A DNA stretch of 64,000 nucleotides, taken from Micromonospora sp. Llam0 (GTDB lineage: Bacteria > Actinomycetota > Actinomycetes > Mycobacteriales > Micromonosporaceae). The stretch is taken from contig NZ_RJJY01000002.1 of the NCBI RefSeq assembly GCF_003751085.1, forward strand, positions 310,001 through 374,000. Direction: 5' to 3'. The notes under the pieces were generated by a model. The model made no database searches. It was not told where the DNA came from and worked only from the letters and a program-made list of their open reading frames with translations. Both the position numbers and the translations under genes were made by a program. This document shows, piece after piece, positions 55,738 through 63,502 of this stretch. Numbering within the stretch: the stretch's first letter is position 1; each line of letters opens with the position of its first letter.

Positions 55738-56592
55738 GTGGCACAGGTTCCGAGCCCGACGATCCGCGCTCGCCGGTTACGCCGGGAGCTGCGTCGACTC
55801 CGCGACTCGGCCGGCCTGACCGCCGAAGACGTCGCCCGCCGCCTGGGCTGGCACCGCACCAAGGTCATCCGGCTCGAACACGGCCACTCACGGATAACGC
55901 TCAAGGACACCGAGCAAATGCTGGCCCTCTACGAGACGTCCGATGAGGACCGCGAGTCGTTGAGCGCGCTCGCCAAGCAGGCCCGACAGAAGGGCTGGTG
56001 GAGCGCGTACGGTGATGTGCTGCCCGACGACTACGTCGGCTTCGAGGCGGAGGCCACCGCGATCAGCGCATTCGAGAGTCTGTACGTGCCGGGGCTGCTG
56101 CAGACCGAGGAGTACGCCCGCGCCATCATCCACGCCGGCCGCAGCACCGCCGACGCGGACGAGATCGACCGGCGGGTCGCCGCCCGGCTGGCTCGCAAGT
56201 CGCTGCTGTCGCGGGATGTGCCGCCGAAGCTCTGGATCGTCCTCGACGAGGCGGTGATCCGACGGGTCGTCGGCGGCCCGAAGGTGATGCGCAACCAACT
56301 CACCCGGCTGAGCGAAGCCTGCGCCCAGCCGTCGATCGAGCTGCAGGTCGTGCCGTTCGGCGCGGGTGCGCACGCCGCGATGGCCGGCCCGTTCACCATC
56401 CTCGCCTACGCCGACCCAGTCCTCGACCCGCCCATCGTCTACATCGAGAACGATGCGAACACTCTGTTGCTGGAGGAGGACACTCAGGTCGCGCGATATA
56501 AACTCATGTTCGACCACCTCCGCGCCAAGGCCATGGATCCCGACGAGTCCGGTCGGTTCCTGGCTCGGGCGGCAGAGGAGCTTCCCGACTGA
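55738..56592 (+). CDS. XRE-family regulator with DUF5753
   Basis: 284 residues, GTG after GGAGG. The helix-turn-helix is at RRELRRLRDSAGLTAEDVARRLGWHRTKVIRLEHG, and DUF5753 follows (SLYVPGLLQTEEYARAIIHAG, IELQVVPFGAGAHAAMAGPFTIL). Such proteins pair with a DUF397 protein (here at 56618-56815) in Streptomyces-type signalling, where the small partner antagonises the regulator. The DNA in front of it is AT-rich. Confidence 0.92.
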   Translation: MAQVPSPTIRARRLRRELRRLRDSAGLTAEDVARRLGWHRTKVIRLEHGHSRITLKDTEQMLALYETSDEDRESLSALAKQARQKGWWSAYGDVLPDDYVGFEAEATAISAFESLYVPGLLQTEEYARAIIHAGRSTADADEIDRRVAARLARKSLLSRDVPPKLWIVLDEAVIRRVVGGPKVMRNQLTRLSEACAQPSIELQVVPFGAGAHAAMAGPFTILAYADPVLDPPIVYIENDANTLLLEEDTQVARYKLMFDHLRAKAMDPDESGRFLARAAEELPD

Positions 56593-56617
56593 CCCGACCG
56601 GCCAGAGGAGACGCGGG

Positions 56618-56815
56618 ATGACCGCCCCAGACCACTCCCGCGCCCACTGGCGCAAGAGCAGCCGCAGCAGCGCGAGCGGGTCAAACTGCGTCGAGGTGGC
56701 CACGCTGGCCGGCGGCACGATCGGCGTACGCGACTCCAAGGACCCACACGGCCCGGCACTCCTCTTCCCCACCGGGGCCTGGACCGCGTTCCTCACCACG
56801 GTGTCCAGCCGCTGA
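56618..56815 (+). CDS. DUF397 small protein
   Basis: 65 residues, ATG after AGAGGAG. WRKSSRSSASGSNCVEVATL and VRDSKDPHGPALLFPTGAWTAFL are the whole DUF397 signature. It probably binds the XRE/DUF5753 protein encoded 25 bases upstream; known pairs include BldB-like partners in Streptomyces. Confidence 0.92.
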   Translation: MTAPDHSRAHWRKSSRSSASGSNCVEVATLAGGTIGVRDSKDPHGPALLFPTGAWTAFLTTVSSR

Positions 56816-56931
56816 CGCTCGACTGCCAGCTCGTCTGGGCGACCGCGTCGACCCACGTCTCGGCCTCACCGATGCTGACTTCTCCGCCATCCGCCAGTGG
56901 CTCGCAGCAAACGGCGCATCTCCCCCACGGC

Positions 56932-56998
56932 CATGATCAGTTGATGTTCTGCCGGGAGGTTGCCGGCGTGTCGCCCGGCAGGACGTCAACTGATCATG
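56932..56998. repeat. Long palindromic element
   Basis: Arms 56932-56956 and 56974-56998 are complementary at 23 of 25 positions (both exceptions G-T type) with a 17-nt loop. It lies between the ends of the converging DUF397 and VOC genes. It may terminate both; the sequence (CATGATCAGTTGA arm) has lower GC than its surroundings, like the palindrome at 18831. Confidence 0.75.
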
Positions 56999-57055
56999 AG
57001 TCTCGGACCGTCGCCGCACCGCCTGACTTGGGAAGTGCCGCGTCGAGGTGAGGGC

Positions 57056-57448
57056 TCACGCCGGGCTGACCAGCTGGATGAGGTTGCCGCAGGTGTCGTC
57101 GAGGACGGCGCCGACGACCGGGCCCATCGGCGTGGGGGTCTGGACGAAGGTGACCCCGTCGGCCTGCAGCTCCCGGTAGGCCTCCGCGACGTCCTCCACA
57201 GCGAACGAGGCGGCCGGGATGCCCTGTTCGGCGAGCGACTGCTTGTACGCCTGGGCGGCCGGGTTCTCGTCGGGCTCCAGCAGCAGCTCGACGCCGTCCG
57301 GGGCGTCGGCGCCGACCACGGTCAGCCAGCGGTGTTCCCCGACCGGGAAATCGGTCTTGAGGACGAAGCCGAGTTTGTCGGTGTAGAAGGCCAGCGCCTT
57401 GGCCTGGTCGTCGACGAAGACGCTGGTCACGTAGATGCGGGCTTTCAT
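57056..57448 (-). CDS. VOC-family (glyoxalase-like) protein
   Basis: 130 residues; the ATG at 57448 overlaps the ArsR stop by four bases. ARIYVTSVFVDDQAKALAFYTDKLGF and VLDDTCGNLIQLVSP give the paired beta-alpha-beta modules with the usual metal-ligand region. Members act as lyases, dioxygenases or antibiotic-binding proteins. It is co-transcribed with the ArsR-like gene. Confidence 0.88.
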   Translation of the reverse strand: MKARIYVTSVFVDDQAKALAFYTDKLGFVLKTDFPVGEHRWLTVVGADAPDGVELLLEPDENPAAQAYKQSLAEQGIPAASFAVEDVAEAYRELQADGVTFVQTPTPMGPVVGAVLDDTCGNLIQLVSPA

Positions 57449-57729
57449 GGCTTCTCCATATCGCTGAGTGGCCACCGCTCGATGATCGAGCGCAGCGGTC
57501 GGGTGTCGAGGTAGTGGAGTTTGGTGCGGCCGACCCGTTCGGAGCGGACGAGTCCGGCCTCCTCCAGCACGGCCAGGTGTTGCGAGATCGCCTGCCGGGT
57601 GGAGGTGGTGCCGTGTTCGGTGAGCAGGCGGGTGCAGATCTCGAACAGGCTCATCCCGCCCCTGCGGGCGAGCTCGTCCATGATCCGCCGCCGGGTCGGG
57701 TCCGCGAGTGCCCGGTAGAGGACCGCCAC
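57445..57729 (-). CDS. ArsR-family regulator
   Basis: About 94 residues from the GTG at 57729 (AVLYRALADPTRRRIMDEL); a GTG at 57738 is possible, and a TTG at 57747 would lie inside the operator. The helix-turn-helix is QAISQHLAVLEEAGLVRSERVGRTKLHYLDTRPL. No Cys metal-binding motif is seen, so it is not a classic metal sensor; this subfamily goes with VOC or START-type enzymes. It precedes and overlaps the VOC gene. Confidence 0.88.
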   Translation of the reverse strand: MAVLYRALADPTRRRIMDELARRGGMSLFEICTRLLTEHGTTSTRQAISQHLAVLEEAGLVRSERVGRTKLHYLDTRPLRSIIERWPLSDMEKP

Positions 57730-57744
57730 CCGGCCCACAATAGG

Positions 57745-57768
57745 CAAGTCTGTACTTGCATATCAAGT
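57745..57768. promoter_or_regulatory. Operator of the ArsR-VOC operon, three half-sites
   Basis: CAAGT (57745-57749), ACTTG (57754-57758) and CAAGT (57764-57768) form two overlapping inverted repeats with 4- and 5-base spacers, just upstream of the regulator start. The arrangement suits an ArsR dimer array and argues for the downstream start codon. Confidence 0.6.
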
Positions 57769-57807
57769 CCTACCGGTGGGAACCGGCGTCGTCGTATCGT
57801 CGGGCGG

Positions 57808-58272
57808 CTACCGCGCCCGGTTCCACGCCGACGCGTCCCGGCCCAGCAGGGCGAGCAACTCGGTCTGGCGGTCCGTGGTGGGCCCGACGTCCGGCACCGC
57901 CGCGAAGTATCTCGCCGGCAGGGAGCCCGCCACCGGCGCGAGATACGCGTGGGCGGCTTCGACCGACACCGGGTCGAGGGTCGTGTCGAGGCCGATCGCC
58001 TGGGTCAGGTCCCAGCTGTGCACCAGGTTGTCGTTGAAGCACAGGCCGGCCAGCCGCCGGCCCCGCATGTCGCCGGCCGGATGGTGGACGACGGTGTCGA
58101 GCACCCCGGGGCGGGAGAACGCCTCGACGGCGACGTCGACCGAGTGGCGTACCGCCGTGAGCGGATCGTCGGCCAGCACGTCGAAGTCCGGTCGGGCGAT
58201 GTCGAGCCTGCCGAGTTCGGCCAGGTGGAGGCCGTCGAGCACCGGGACCACCGCGAGGTTGCCACGGACCAC
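57808..58272 (-). CDS. TIGR03086-like mycothiol/DinB-type protein, N-terminus frameshifted
   Basis: 154 residues from the GTG at 58272, but conserved sequence of the family continues upstream in the same frame (CDIATDFVRLYEQASRHF, DQWSAPTPCSEWDVRALVDH) without any usable start codon. A run of five C at 58414-58418 sits just after an ATG at 58420; removing one base would give ATG-GGG-TGC-GAC and a ~200-residue protein of normal length. HPAGDMRGRRLAGLCFNDNLVHSWDL carries the metal-binding His. Thus the gene is probably longer and either carries a one-base insertion or a sequence error. It is divergent from the TetR gene. Confidence 0.75.
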   Translation of the reverse strand: MVRGNLAVVPVLDGLHLAELGRLDIARPDFDVLADDPLTAVRHSVDVAVEAFSRPGVLDTVVHHPAGDMRGRRLAGLCFNDNLVHSWDLTQAIGLDTTLDPVSVEAAHAYLAPVAGSLPARYFAAVPDVGPTTDRQTELLALLGRDASAWNRAR

Positions 58273-58454
58273 GTGATCAACCAGCGCGCGTACGTCCCAC
58301 TCGGAGCACGGCGTCGGGGCGCTCCACTGGTCGGTGCCGATCCGTGCGACGAGGTCGCAGAAGTGCCGGCTGGCCTGCTCATAGAGCCTGACGAAATCGG
58401 TGGCGATGTCGCACCCCCATACCGCTGATCTGGACCGGACTCCACATCCGCTTT

Positions 58455-58502
58455 CTTGACCGTACGGTCAAGTTTATCTAGTCTGTTGACCAGACGGTCA
58501 AG
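58455..58502. promoter_or_regulatory. Two TetR-type operators overlapping the promoter
   Basis: CTTGACCGTACGGTCAAG (58455-58472) is a perfect 18-bp palindrome. GTTGACCAGACGGTCAAG (58485-58502) is a second, imperfect copy 30 bp away. A -35 TTGACC (58456-58461), 17-bp spacer and TAGTCT (58479-58484) form a promoter that the first site overlaps. The second ends 15 bases before the TetR ATG. The sites also face the divergent gene. Confidence 0.7.
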
Positions 58503-58517
58503 AAGGCGGTTCACCTG

Positions 58518-59111
58518 ATGGCACGAGACACCCGGGAGCGCCTGCTGCGCACGGCACGCGACCTCGTGCACGGCACCTCGCTGGCCGAGGTGAGCATCGA
58601 GGACATCTGCGCGGGGGCCGGCGCCCACCGGGGCAGCCTGTACCACTTCTTCCCGTCGAAGGAGGCGCTCGGCCTGGCGGTGCTCGACCTCAACTGGTCG
58701 ATGGTGCGGGCCGTACTGGACGAGGCGTTCCAGGCCGAGTTCGAACCACTCGCCCGCATCGACCGCTCCATCGACGGGTTCGCCCGAATGCTCGGGCTGA
58801 TGCGCGAGAAGATGGGCGCGACACCCGGCTGCCCGCTGGGCGACCTGACCGCCGAGTTGTCCACCCAGCCGGGGCCGGGCCGGGACCGCTCGCAGGACGT
58901 CCTGCGAGCCTGGGCCCACTACTTCGCCGACGCCATCCGGGAGGCTCAGGCCCGTGGCCAGCTGGCCCGGACCACAGACCCGGACGCAGCGGCGCTACGC
59001 GTCCTTGCCTACCTGCAGGGGTTGGCGCTACTGGCGAAGGTCTACGACGATCCCCGCCTCATGGCGAACGCCCGCACCACGGTCCGAGCACTCATCGACC
59101 AGGTCGACTGA
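58518..59111 (+). CDS. TetR/AcrR-family regulator
   Basis: 197 residues. The DNA-binding domain is RDTRERLLRTARDLVHGTSLAEVSIEDICAGAGAHRGSLYHFFPSKEAL, in parts. The C-terminal ligand domain includes GATPGCPLGDLTAEL, typical of TetR proteins with a Cys near the ligand pocket. It probably represses itself and the divergent gene through the palindromes at 58455-58502. Confidence 0.92.
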   Translation: MARDTRERLLRTARDLVHGTSLAEVSIEDICAGAGAHRGSLYHFFPSKEALGLAVLDLNWSMVRAVLDEAFQAEFEPLARIDRSIDGFARMLGLMREKMGATPGCPLGDLTAELSTQPGPGRDRSQDVLRAWAHYFADAIREAQARGQLARTTDPDAAALRVLAYLQGLALLAKVYDDPRLMANARTTVRALIDQVD

Positions 59112-59204
59112 CCGCACGTCGACGACGACGTGCGGTTTCGCGTACCCGTCCAGTTGACTGATCGGTCAACTGCGGCCAGCTCGACGACACGAGGAGAATC
59201 AGCC

Positions 59205-60038
59205 ATGGACAGGCCAGCATCGACGACCGGCAGCCGACCCACCGCCACGCCAGGGTCCGCGTACCGGTTCGACCGCTTCACCACCGCGTTGCTCATCGAC
59301 GACATGTTCTTCCGCGCCGACGCGCCCGGCGCCGGCAACCGGGTGCCGGAGTTCGATCTGCCCACCCTGGACGGTGGGCGGTTCCGCAGTGCCGACCTGG
59401 GGCCGCTGCCGGTGCTGATGGTGTTCGGATCACGCACCTGCCCGGTCACCGAGAGCGCCGGCCCGATCCTGCGCGCCCTGCACGCCGAGTTCGCCGGCCA
59501 GGTACGGTTCGTGCTGGTCAACACCCGCGAAGCACATCCCGGCGAGGTGTTCACCCAGCCACGGACCACGCCGGAGAAGTGGGCACACGCCCAGGAACTG
59601 CGTACCCACCACGGGTTCACCTTCGAGGTCGCGGTCGACGACATCGACGGCGACCTGCACCGGGCCATGACCCCGAAACCCAACTCGGCCTACCTGCTGA
59701 GCCCTACCGGCGTCATCGTCTACCGAGCACACTGGGCAAACGACGGGCGCGGGTTGCGGTCCGCACTCACCCGGGCGTCCGCCGGCCAACCGCCCGTACG
59801 GGATGCCAGCAGGGCGATGGTGCGACCGTTGCTGCGGGCGGTCGGCCACCTGCCCGGCGTGGTGGCCTTCGCCGGACGCGGCGTCGAACGCGACGTCTGG
59901 CGCGCGGCGGCGCCGCTGGCGGTCCTCGGTCGGCTGTCACGGCTGTTCCGTCGGCTTCCCGCCGACCGACGCGGCCCAGCTGCGGCGGGGCTGCTACTGA
60001 TCATCGTCGCGGTTGTCGGGGGTCTGCTGCTGCGGTGA
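59205..60038 (+). CDS. Deiodinase-like thioredoxin-fold protein with C-terminal membrane anchor
   Basis: 277 residues from the ATG at 59205 after GAGGAG. The redoxin core has FGSRTCPVTESAGP, where animal deiodinases have FGS-x-T-Sec-P, so Cys replaces selenocysteine; LVNTREAHPGE corresponds to the deiodinase YI-x-EAHPxDGW region. A final hydrophobic segment (AAAGLLLIIVAVVGGLLLR) anchors it to the membrane. Likely a thiol peroxidase or disulfide enzyme; true deiodination is not supported by context. Confidence 0.75.
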   Translation: MDRPASTTGSRPTATPGSAYRFDRFTTALLIDDMFFRADAPGAGNRVPEFDLPTLDGGRFRSADLGPLPVLMVFGSRTCPVTESAGPILRALHAEFAGQVRFVLVNTREAHPGEVFTQPRTTPEKWAHAQELRTHHGFTFEVAVDDIDGDLHRAMTPKPNSAYLLSPTGVIVYRAHWANDGRGLRSALTRASAGQPPVRDASRAMVRPLLRAVGHLPGVVAFAGRGVERDVWRAAAPLAVLGRLSRLFRRLPADRRGPAAAGLLLIIVAVVGGLLLR

Positions 60039-60045
60039 CACCGCT

Positions 60046-60071
60046 GCCCGCCGTCGTGTCCGGCGGCGGGC
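60046..60071. terminator. Hairpin between converging genes
   Basis: An 8-bp perfect stem (GCCCGCCG at 60046-60053 with 60064-60071) has a 10-nt loop in the 46-bp gap between the deiodinase-like gene and the converging hydrolase gene. Confidence 0.5.
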
Positions 60072-60084
60072 ATCCGATGGCCGG

Positions 60085-60996
60085 TCACACTCCGGCTGGG
60101 TGCTCGGGGACGCGTGCCTCCTCGCCGGCCAGGAACCGCTGGACGGACCCGGTGTACCCGATCGGGATGTGCCCGGTGCCGGGCAGCAGGACGACGGCCG
60201 CTTGCGGCAGCAGTCGACGCACCCGGCGGGCGGTGTGCCGGGAATCCAGCAGCCGGTCCTTCGCTCCGGCGACGACCAGCAACGGGACGGCGAGGCGGCG
60301 CAGTCCGTCGTCGCCGAAGACCGGTAGCCGGTTGCGTCGCGACCGACAGCTCCGTTGGATGAGCAGCAGGAAGTCGGCCAGCTCCGCCGACACAGACACC
60401 GCCATGGCATCGGACGTCGCCGGGGGCGGGGGCGGGGGCGGGCCGAGTACGAGTCGGACGGCCGCGCGCCGACCCCACTCGCCGAACGGCAGGAGGAACA
60501 GCGACCCGATGACCGCACCGTACTTCTGCCGCCCGATTCCGCCTGGTACGAGCAACGCGAGCCGGGTGATCCGCTCCGGTCGGCGCTGCGCGTAGTCGAG
60601 CGCCAGCCACCCGCCCAGCGAGGCACCGACGAACGCCGCCTGACCGATGTCGAATGCGGCCAGCACGTCATCGAGCCACTCGGCGTAGCTGCCGGAGGTG
60701 AGCGGGGGCCGCGACGGCGCGCTGAGCCCGGGTTCGCCGATGACGTCGACGGCGTACACCCGGTGGGTCTGCGCCCAGGTCGCGACGTCCCCGATCCACG
60801 CCGCCGAGTTGAAGCTGCCGCCGTGCAACAGGACGACCGGCGGGGCGTCCCGGGGACCGCAGACGATCACGAACGTATCGCCGTGCCGGGTGGGAACCGT
60901 CGACTCCGTCGCCGGCACCGGCCAGCGCCGCAGCAGCGCCCGGTACCGCTGCTCGACCGCGCGGCGCGCACCCTCGGACCGGTAGATCGGACTCAT
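60085..60996 (-). CDS. Alpha/beta hydrolase
   Basis: 303 residues, ATG after AGGTGG. The oxyanion region is VVLLHGGSFNSAAW, the nucleophile is in FVGASLGGWLALDYAQ, the Asp in VAGAKDRLLD and the His in LPGTGHIP. The lid contains a run of seven Pro (about residues 192-198), which is uncommon. The family covers esterases, haloalkane dehalogenases and haloperoxidases; substrate unknown. Confidence 0.88.
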   Translation of the reverse strand: MSPIYRSEGARRAVEQRYRALLRRWPVPATESTVPTRHGDTFVIVCGPRDAPPVVLLHGGSFNSAAWIGDVATWAQTHRVYAVDVIGEPGLSAPSRPPLTSGSYAEWLDDVLAAFDIGQAAFVGASLGGWLALDYAQRRPERITRLALLVPGGIGRQKYGAVIGSLFLLPFGEWGRRAAVRLVLGPPPPPPPATSDAMAVSVSAELADFLLLIQRSCRSRRNRLPVFGDDGLRRLAVPLLVVAGAKDRLLDSRHTARRVRRLLPQAAVVLLPGTGHIPIGYTGSVQRFLAGEEARVPEHPAGV

Positions 60997-61049
60997 CGTC
61001 CACCTCGACGTCGACGAAGAGCGACATTTTTCAGCAGCACCATGGCGCT

Positions 61050-61078
61050 AAGATACTTCAAACTTCCCTACGAAACAA
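61050..61078 (-). promoter_or_regulatory. Candidate promoter of the hydrolase gene
   Basis: Reading leftward, TTGTTT (61078-61073) and TATCTT (61055-61050) are 17 bases apart in an AT-rich stretch about 55 bases before the hydrolase ATG. Confidence 0.4.
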
Positions 61079-61370
61079 CAGGATAGGGAAGCATGGGGAG
61101 TGAAGGGCTGCTCTGGTCTGGCCGGTCTAGGCACTCACCAGGCAGCAGCCGACGACGAACAGGACGGTCCCGAGGAGCAGCGGCGGCCACGGCCACCCGC
61201 TCCGCCACCGCCGACGACGACGCGCCGTCCCCGGCGGTCAGCTGCGGCGTACTGGAGACGAGCTCCGTCAGCCTCCGTAGCGTCCGTATCCGGTAGCCCA
61301 GATAGAAGGACACCATCAGCGTCACCACGCTGGCCGCGAGGACGGCCAGGACGATGATCTCCACGGGCAC
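61068..61370 (-). CDS. Small single-helix membrane protein
   Basis: 100 residues from a GTG at 61370. One N-terminal membrane helix (EIIVLAVLAASVVTLMVSFYLGYRI) is followed by a polar Arg/Pro/Ser-rich tail. It lies 27 bases after the stop of the larger membrane protein gene on the same strand and could be its partner. No family recognised; being short, it is less certain. Confidence 0.5.
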   Translation of the reverse strand: MPVEIIVLAVLAASVVTLMVSFYLGYRIRTLRRLTELVSSTPQLTAGDGASSSAVAERVAVAAAAPRDRPVRRRLLPGECLDRPDQSSPSLPMLPYPVVS

Positions 61371-61397
61371 CGCTCCGTTGCCTCGATCGTCCGCCGG

Positions 61398-62135
61398 TCA
61401 GGTACCTGCCGGTGCCGGGTCGTCGGTGCCGGTCGTCGACAGCGCGCTGGCGAGTTCGATGGTGGCGGTCAGCCGTTCGCTGATTGCCGGTAGCCGTGGC
61501 CAGCCGTACAGGACGACACGCATCGCCCGGCCGTCGACCCGGATCGGCTCATGGTCCAGCCCACCCAGCTCGCGCAGTCGATGCAGGGCGCGACGCACCG
61601 GGCCGGTCGACAGCCGACGGAGGGCATCGGGACCGGCGTACGACACGATCTTGAAGGTCTGCTCGAACCGAGCCTTTTCGTCGGCTTCCTGACCGGTCGA
61701 CCCGGGCCGGAGCAGGGAAAAGACCTTGAACCGGCGGCGGATCTCCATGGCCGGCACCGGGACGGCCAGCCCGACGAGCAGCACCGTGTAGCGCAACGTC
61801 CCGTCGTTGTCGCCGTGCACGCACCAGATCAGGGCTGCCTGATGGCCCGCCTGCTGGCTGGCGAGCGAACAGCAACGTTTCTCGTCCGGCACCACCGTGC
61901 CGAGGCCCCACCGGGTCAGCTCCGGCGCGGGCTCGGACTCGACCCATCCGGTCCGGGCGGCCTCCGGCAGCAGATCGGCCCGCAACTGCTGGACGAGCTG
62001 GGCGTCGCGCAACTGCTCACCGCGTACGAGCAGCCAGATCAGCCCCAACACCACGAGACCGCCCCCGGCGGCGATCGCGACGACCCACCCGAACGCCGCC
62101 CACCCCGATATCACTTCTTCGGCTGCACGGACCAT
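61398..62135 (-). CDS. Membrane-anchored hypothetical protein
   Basis: 245 residues. An N-terminal membrane helix (VVAIAAGGGLVVLGLIWLLV) is followed by a ~200-residue soluble domain with RCCSL, ALIWCVHGDNDGTLRYTVLLVG and a helical end. No family is recognised. It is divergent from the gene at 62219. Confidence 0.65.
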   Translation of the reverse strand: MVRAAEEVISGWAAFGWVVAIAAGGGLVVLGLIWLLVRGEQLRDAQLVQQLRADLLPEAARTGWVESEPAPELTRWGLGTVVPDEKRCCSLASQQAGHQAALIWCVHGDNDGTLRYTVLLVGLAVPVPAMEIRRRFKVFSLLRPGSTGQEADEKARFEQTFKIVSYAGPDALRRLSTGPVRRALHRLRELGGLDHEPIRVDGRAMRVVLYGWPRLPAISERLTATIELASALSTTGTDDPAPAGT

Positions 62136-62218
62136 TGGCGCTGACCCACCTTCACACCGGTGACCGCTCTGCGCTCACAGTGACGCATCGATGCAACAGG
62201 GCATGTCAGGATGTGGTT

Positions 62219-62707
62219 GTGTCCTACCCCCCTCACCATCCCGGCTACCCGCAGATGCCCGGTGCCGTGTCCCTCCTGATCGCCTACCCACATCCGATCG
62301 CACCGCCGCCGGGCTGTGCCGTGCTGGTCGTCTCGGTCAACCGGGGACCGTACCTGGTGCCTGCGACGGCGGCGGGCAGGTTCAAGGTCGACGGCCGGGA
62401 CGTCCCGATCCCCGGGGAGGGCACCTGGCACGTGGCGGTGCCGGCCGGCCAGCACGACGTCCGGTACACCGATTTCATGGGAGTGCCGGTAATCACCACG
62501 ACGGTCGTCGCGCACCCCGGCGCGGCGCATCCGTTGTCGTTCCGGTTCGGCGGCTGGCGCAACCGCGTCCACGACGGGTACGGCACCGACGTGACGAAGT
62601 TCGGGATGTGGTCGAACTATCTGATCGCGTTGGTCGCGCTCGTCGTGTTCGGGGTGCTGTGCTGCGGCGGTTTCGGGGTCGTCGGCGCGCTGTCGGGATC
62701 GTTCTGA
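62219..62707 (+). CDS. Hypothetical protein with C-terminal membrane helix
   Basis: 162 residues, GTG start (GTG at 62213 also possible). A Pro/Tyr-rich start (SYPPHHPGYPQMPG) is followed by a beta-rich domain with VDGRDVPIPGEGTWHVAVPAG, similar to PEGA-like folds, and a final helix (YLIALVALVVFGVLCCGGFG). Probably a small envelope protein. No function recognised. Confidence 0.6.
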   Translation: MSYPPHHPGYPQMPGAVSLLIAYPHPIAPPPGCAVLVVSVNRGPYLVPATAAGRFKVDGRDVPIPGEGTWHVAVPAGQHDVRYTDFMGVPVITTTVVAHPGAAHPLSFRFGGWRNRVHDGYGTDVTKFGMWSNYLIALVALVVFGVLCCGGFGVVGALSGSF

Positions 62708-62809
62708 CCGGCTGAGGTTACGGCCGCAGCCCGCGGGCCAGGGAACCGAAGTCGCTGCGTACGCGTCCAATCGCTGTCTGATCCGACGCCCCTCGCCAAG
62801 GAGGTGGCC

Positions 62810-63424
62810 ATGCAGCACCATCGGAGGTACACCGGAAGGCTCGCTCTTGTCCCGCTCGTCGTGGCGCTCGCCGCCGCTGGCTGCGCGGGCCCCGGCGCAG
62901 GTAGCTCACCTGGCACGGATGGGTCTGCCGGTCCGGTCGGCGCGGCCAGCTCCGGACCGGTTCCCGAGGAGGGGGCGACCATGAATCCCGCTCCGACCAA
63001 CAGCACCGACCGGCTCGGCTGCGGGCAACCGTTCGAGACGCCGGGCGACGGCGTGCTGACCGTCGACGGGCGGTTCCCGTCGACGGCGTCCGGCACCGAC
63101 CGCGCCGTCACCGGCACCGTCGAGGTGACCAGTCGACGCGCTGTCCGTGGCGTGGTCAGCCCGGGGGCCGAGGTGTTCCTGGTCCGGCAGGGCGCGGTGG
63201 CGGCGGTTCCGACGGCGCAGGACCTGATCGGTGTCCAGTGGGATCTGGCGGCCGGCGACGTCGAACGGTTGCCCGGCGACGTACCGCTGGTTTCCTGCGA
63301 ACCGGCCGGCGGACCGGTTCCGGCTGGTGACTACGAGCTGTACGCGCGGGTGGTGATCGTCCCGGACGGCGGCACGGACCGGCTGGTGTCCTTCGGTGGC
63401 CCGTGGCCGCTACGGGTCACCTGA
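62810..63424 (+). CDS. Putative lipoprotein
   Basis: 204 residues from the ATG at 62810, five bases after AAGGAGG. The signal peptide ends LAAAGC, a lipobox-like site that would make the Cys the lipidated N-terminus. The mature part is beta-rich with VTGTVEVTSRRAVRGVVSPGAEVFLVRQG and ends with a YELYARVVIVPDGG strand. No catalytic motif. It probably sits on the outer face of the membrane. Confidence 0.7.
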   Translation: MQHHRRYTGRLALVPLVVALAAAGCAGPGAGSSPGTDGSAGPVGAASSGPVPEEGATMNPAPTNSTDRLGCGQPFETPGDGVLTVDGRFPSTASGTDRAVTGTVEVTSRRAVRGVVSPGAEVFLVRQGAVAAVPTAQDLIGVQWDLAAGDVERLPGDVPLVSCEPAGGPVPAGDYELYARVVIVPDGGTDRLVSFGGPWPLRVT

Positions 63425-63451
63425 GGACGCGACCGAGGGCCGGACGAGGCT

Positions 63452-63482
63452 GGGCCGGGGACCGCTGGATGGTCCCCGGCCC
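63452..63482 (+). terminator. Intrinsic terminator after the lipoprotein gene
   Basis: A perfect 12-bp stem (63452-63463 with 63471-63482, arm GGGCCGGGGACC) and 7-nt loop are followed by TTT. It lies 27 bases after the stop. Confidence 0.8.
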
Positions 63483-63502
63483 TTTCAGCGGTGGGTACGG
63501 GG

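Noticed and set aside
58005..58919. Long leftward open frame opposite the TetR gene
   Set aside because: It is antisense to a clear TetR gene and overlaps the TIGR03086-like gene in another frame; its residues are those of a GC-rich shadow.
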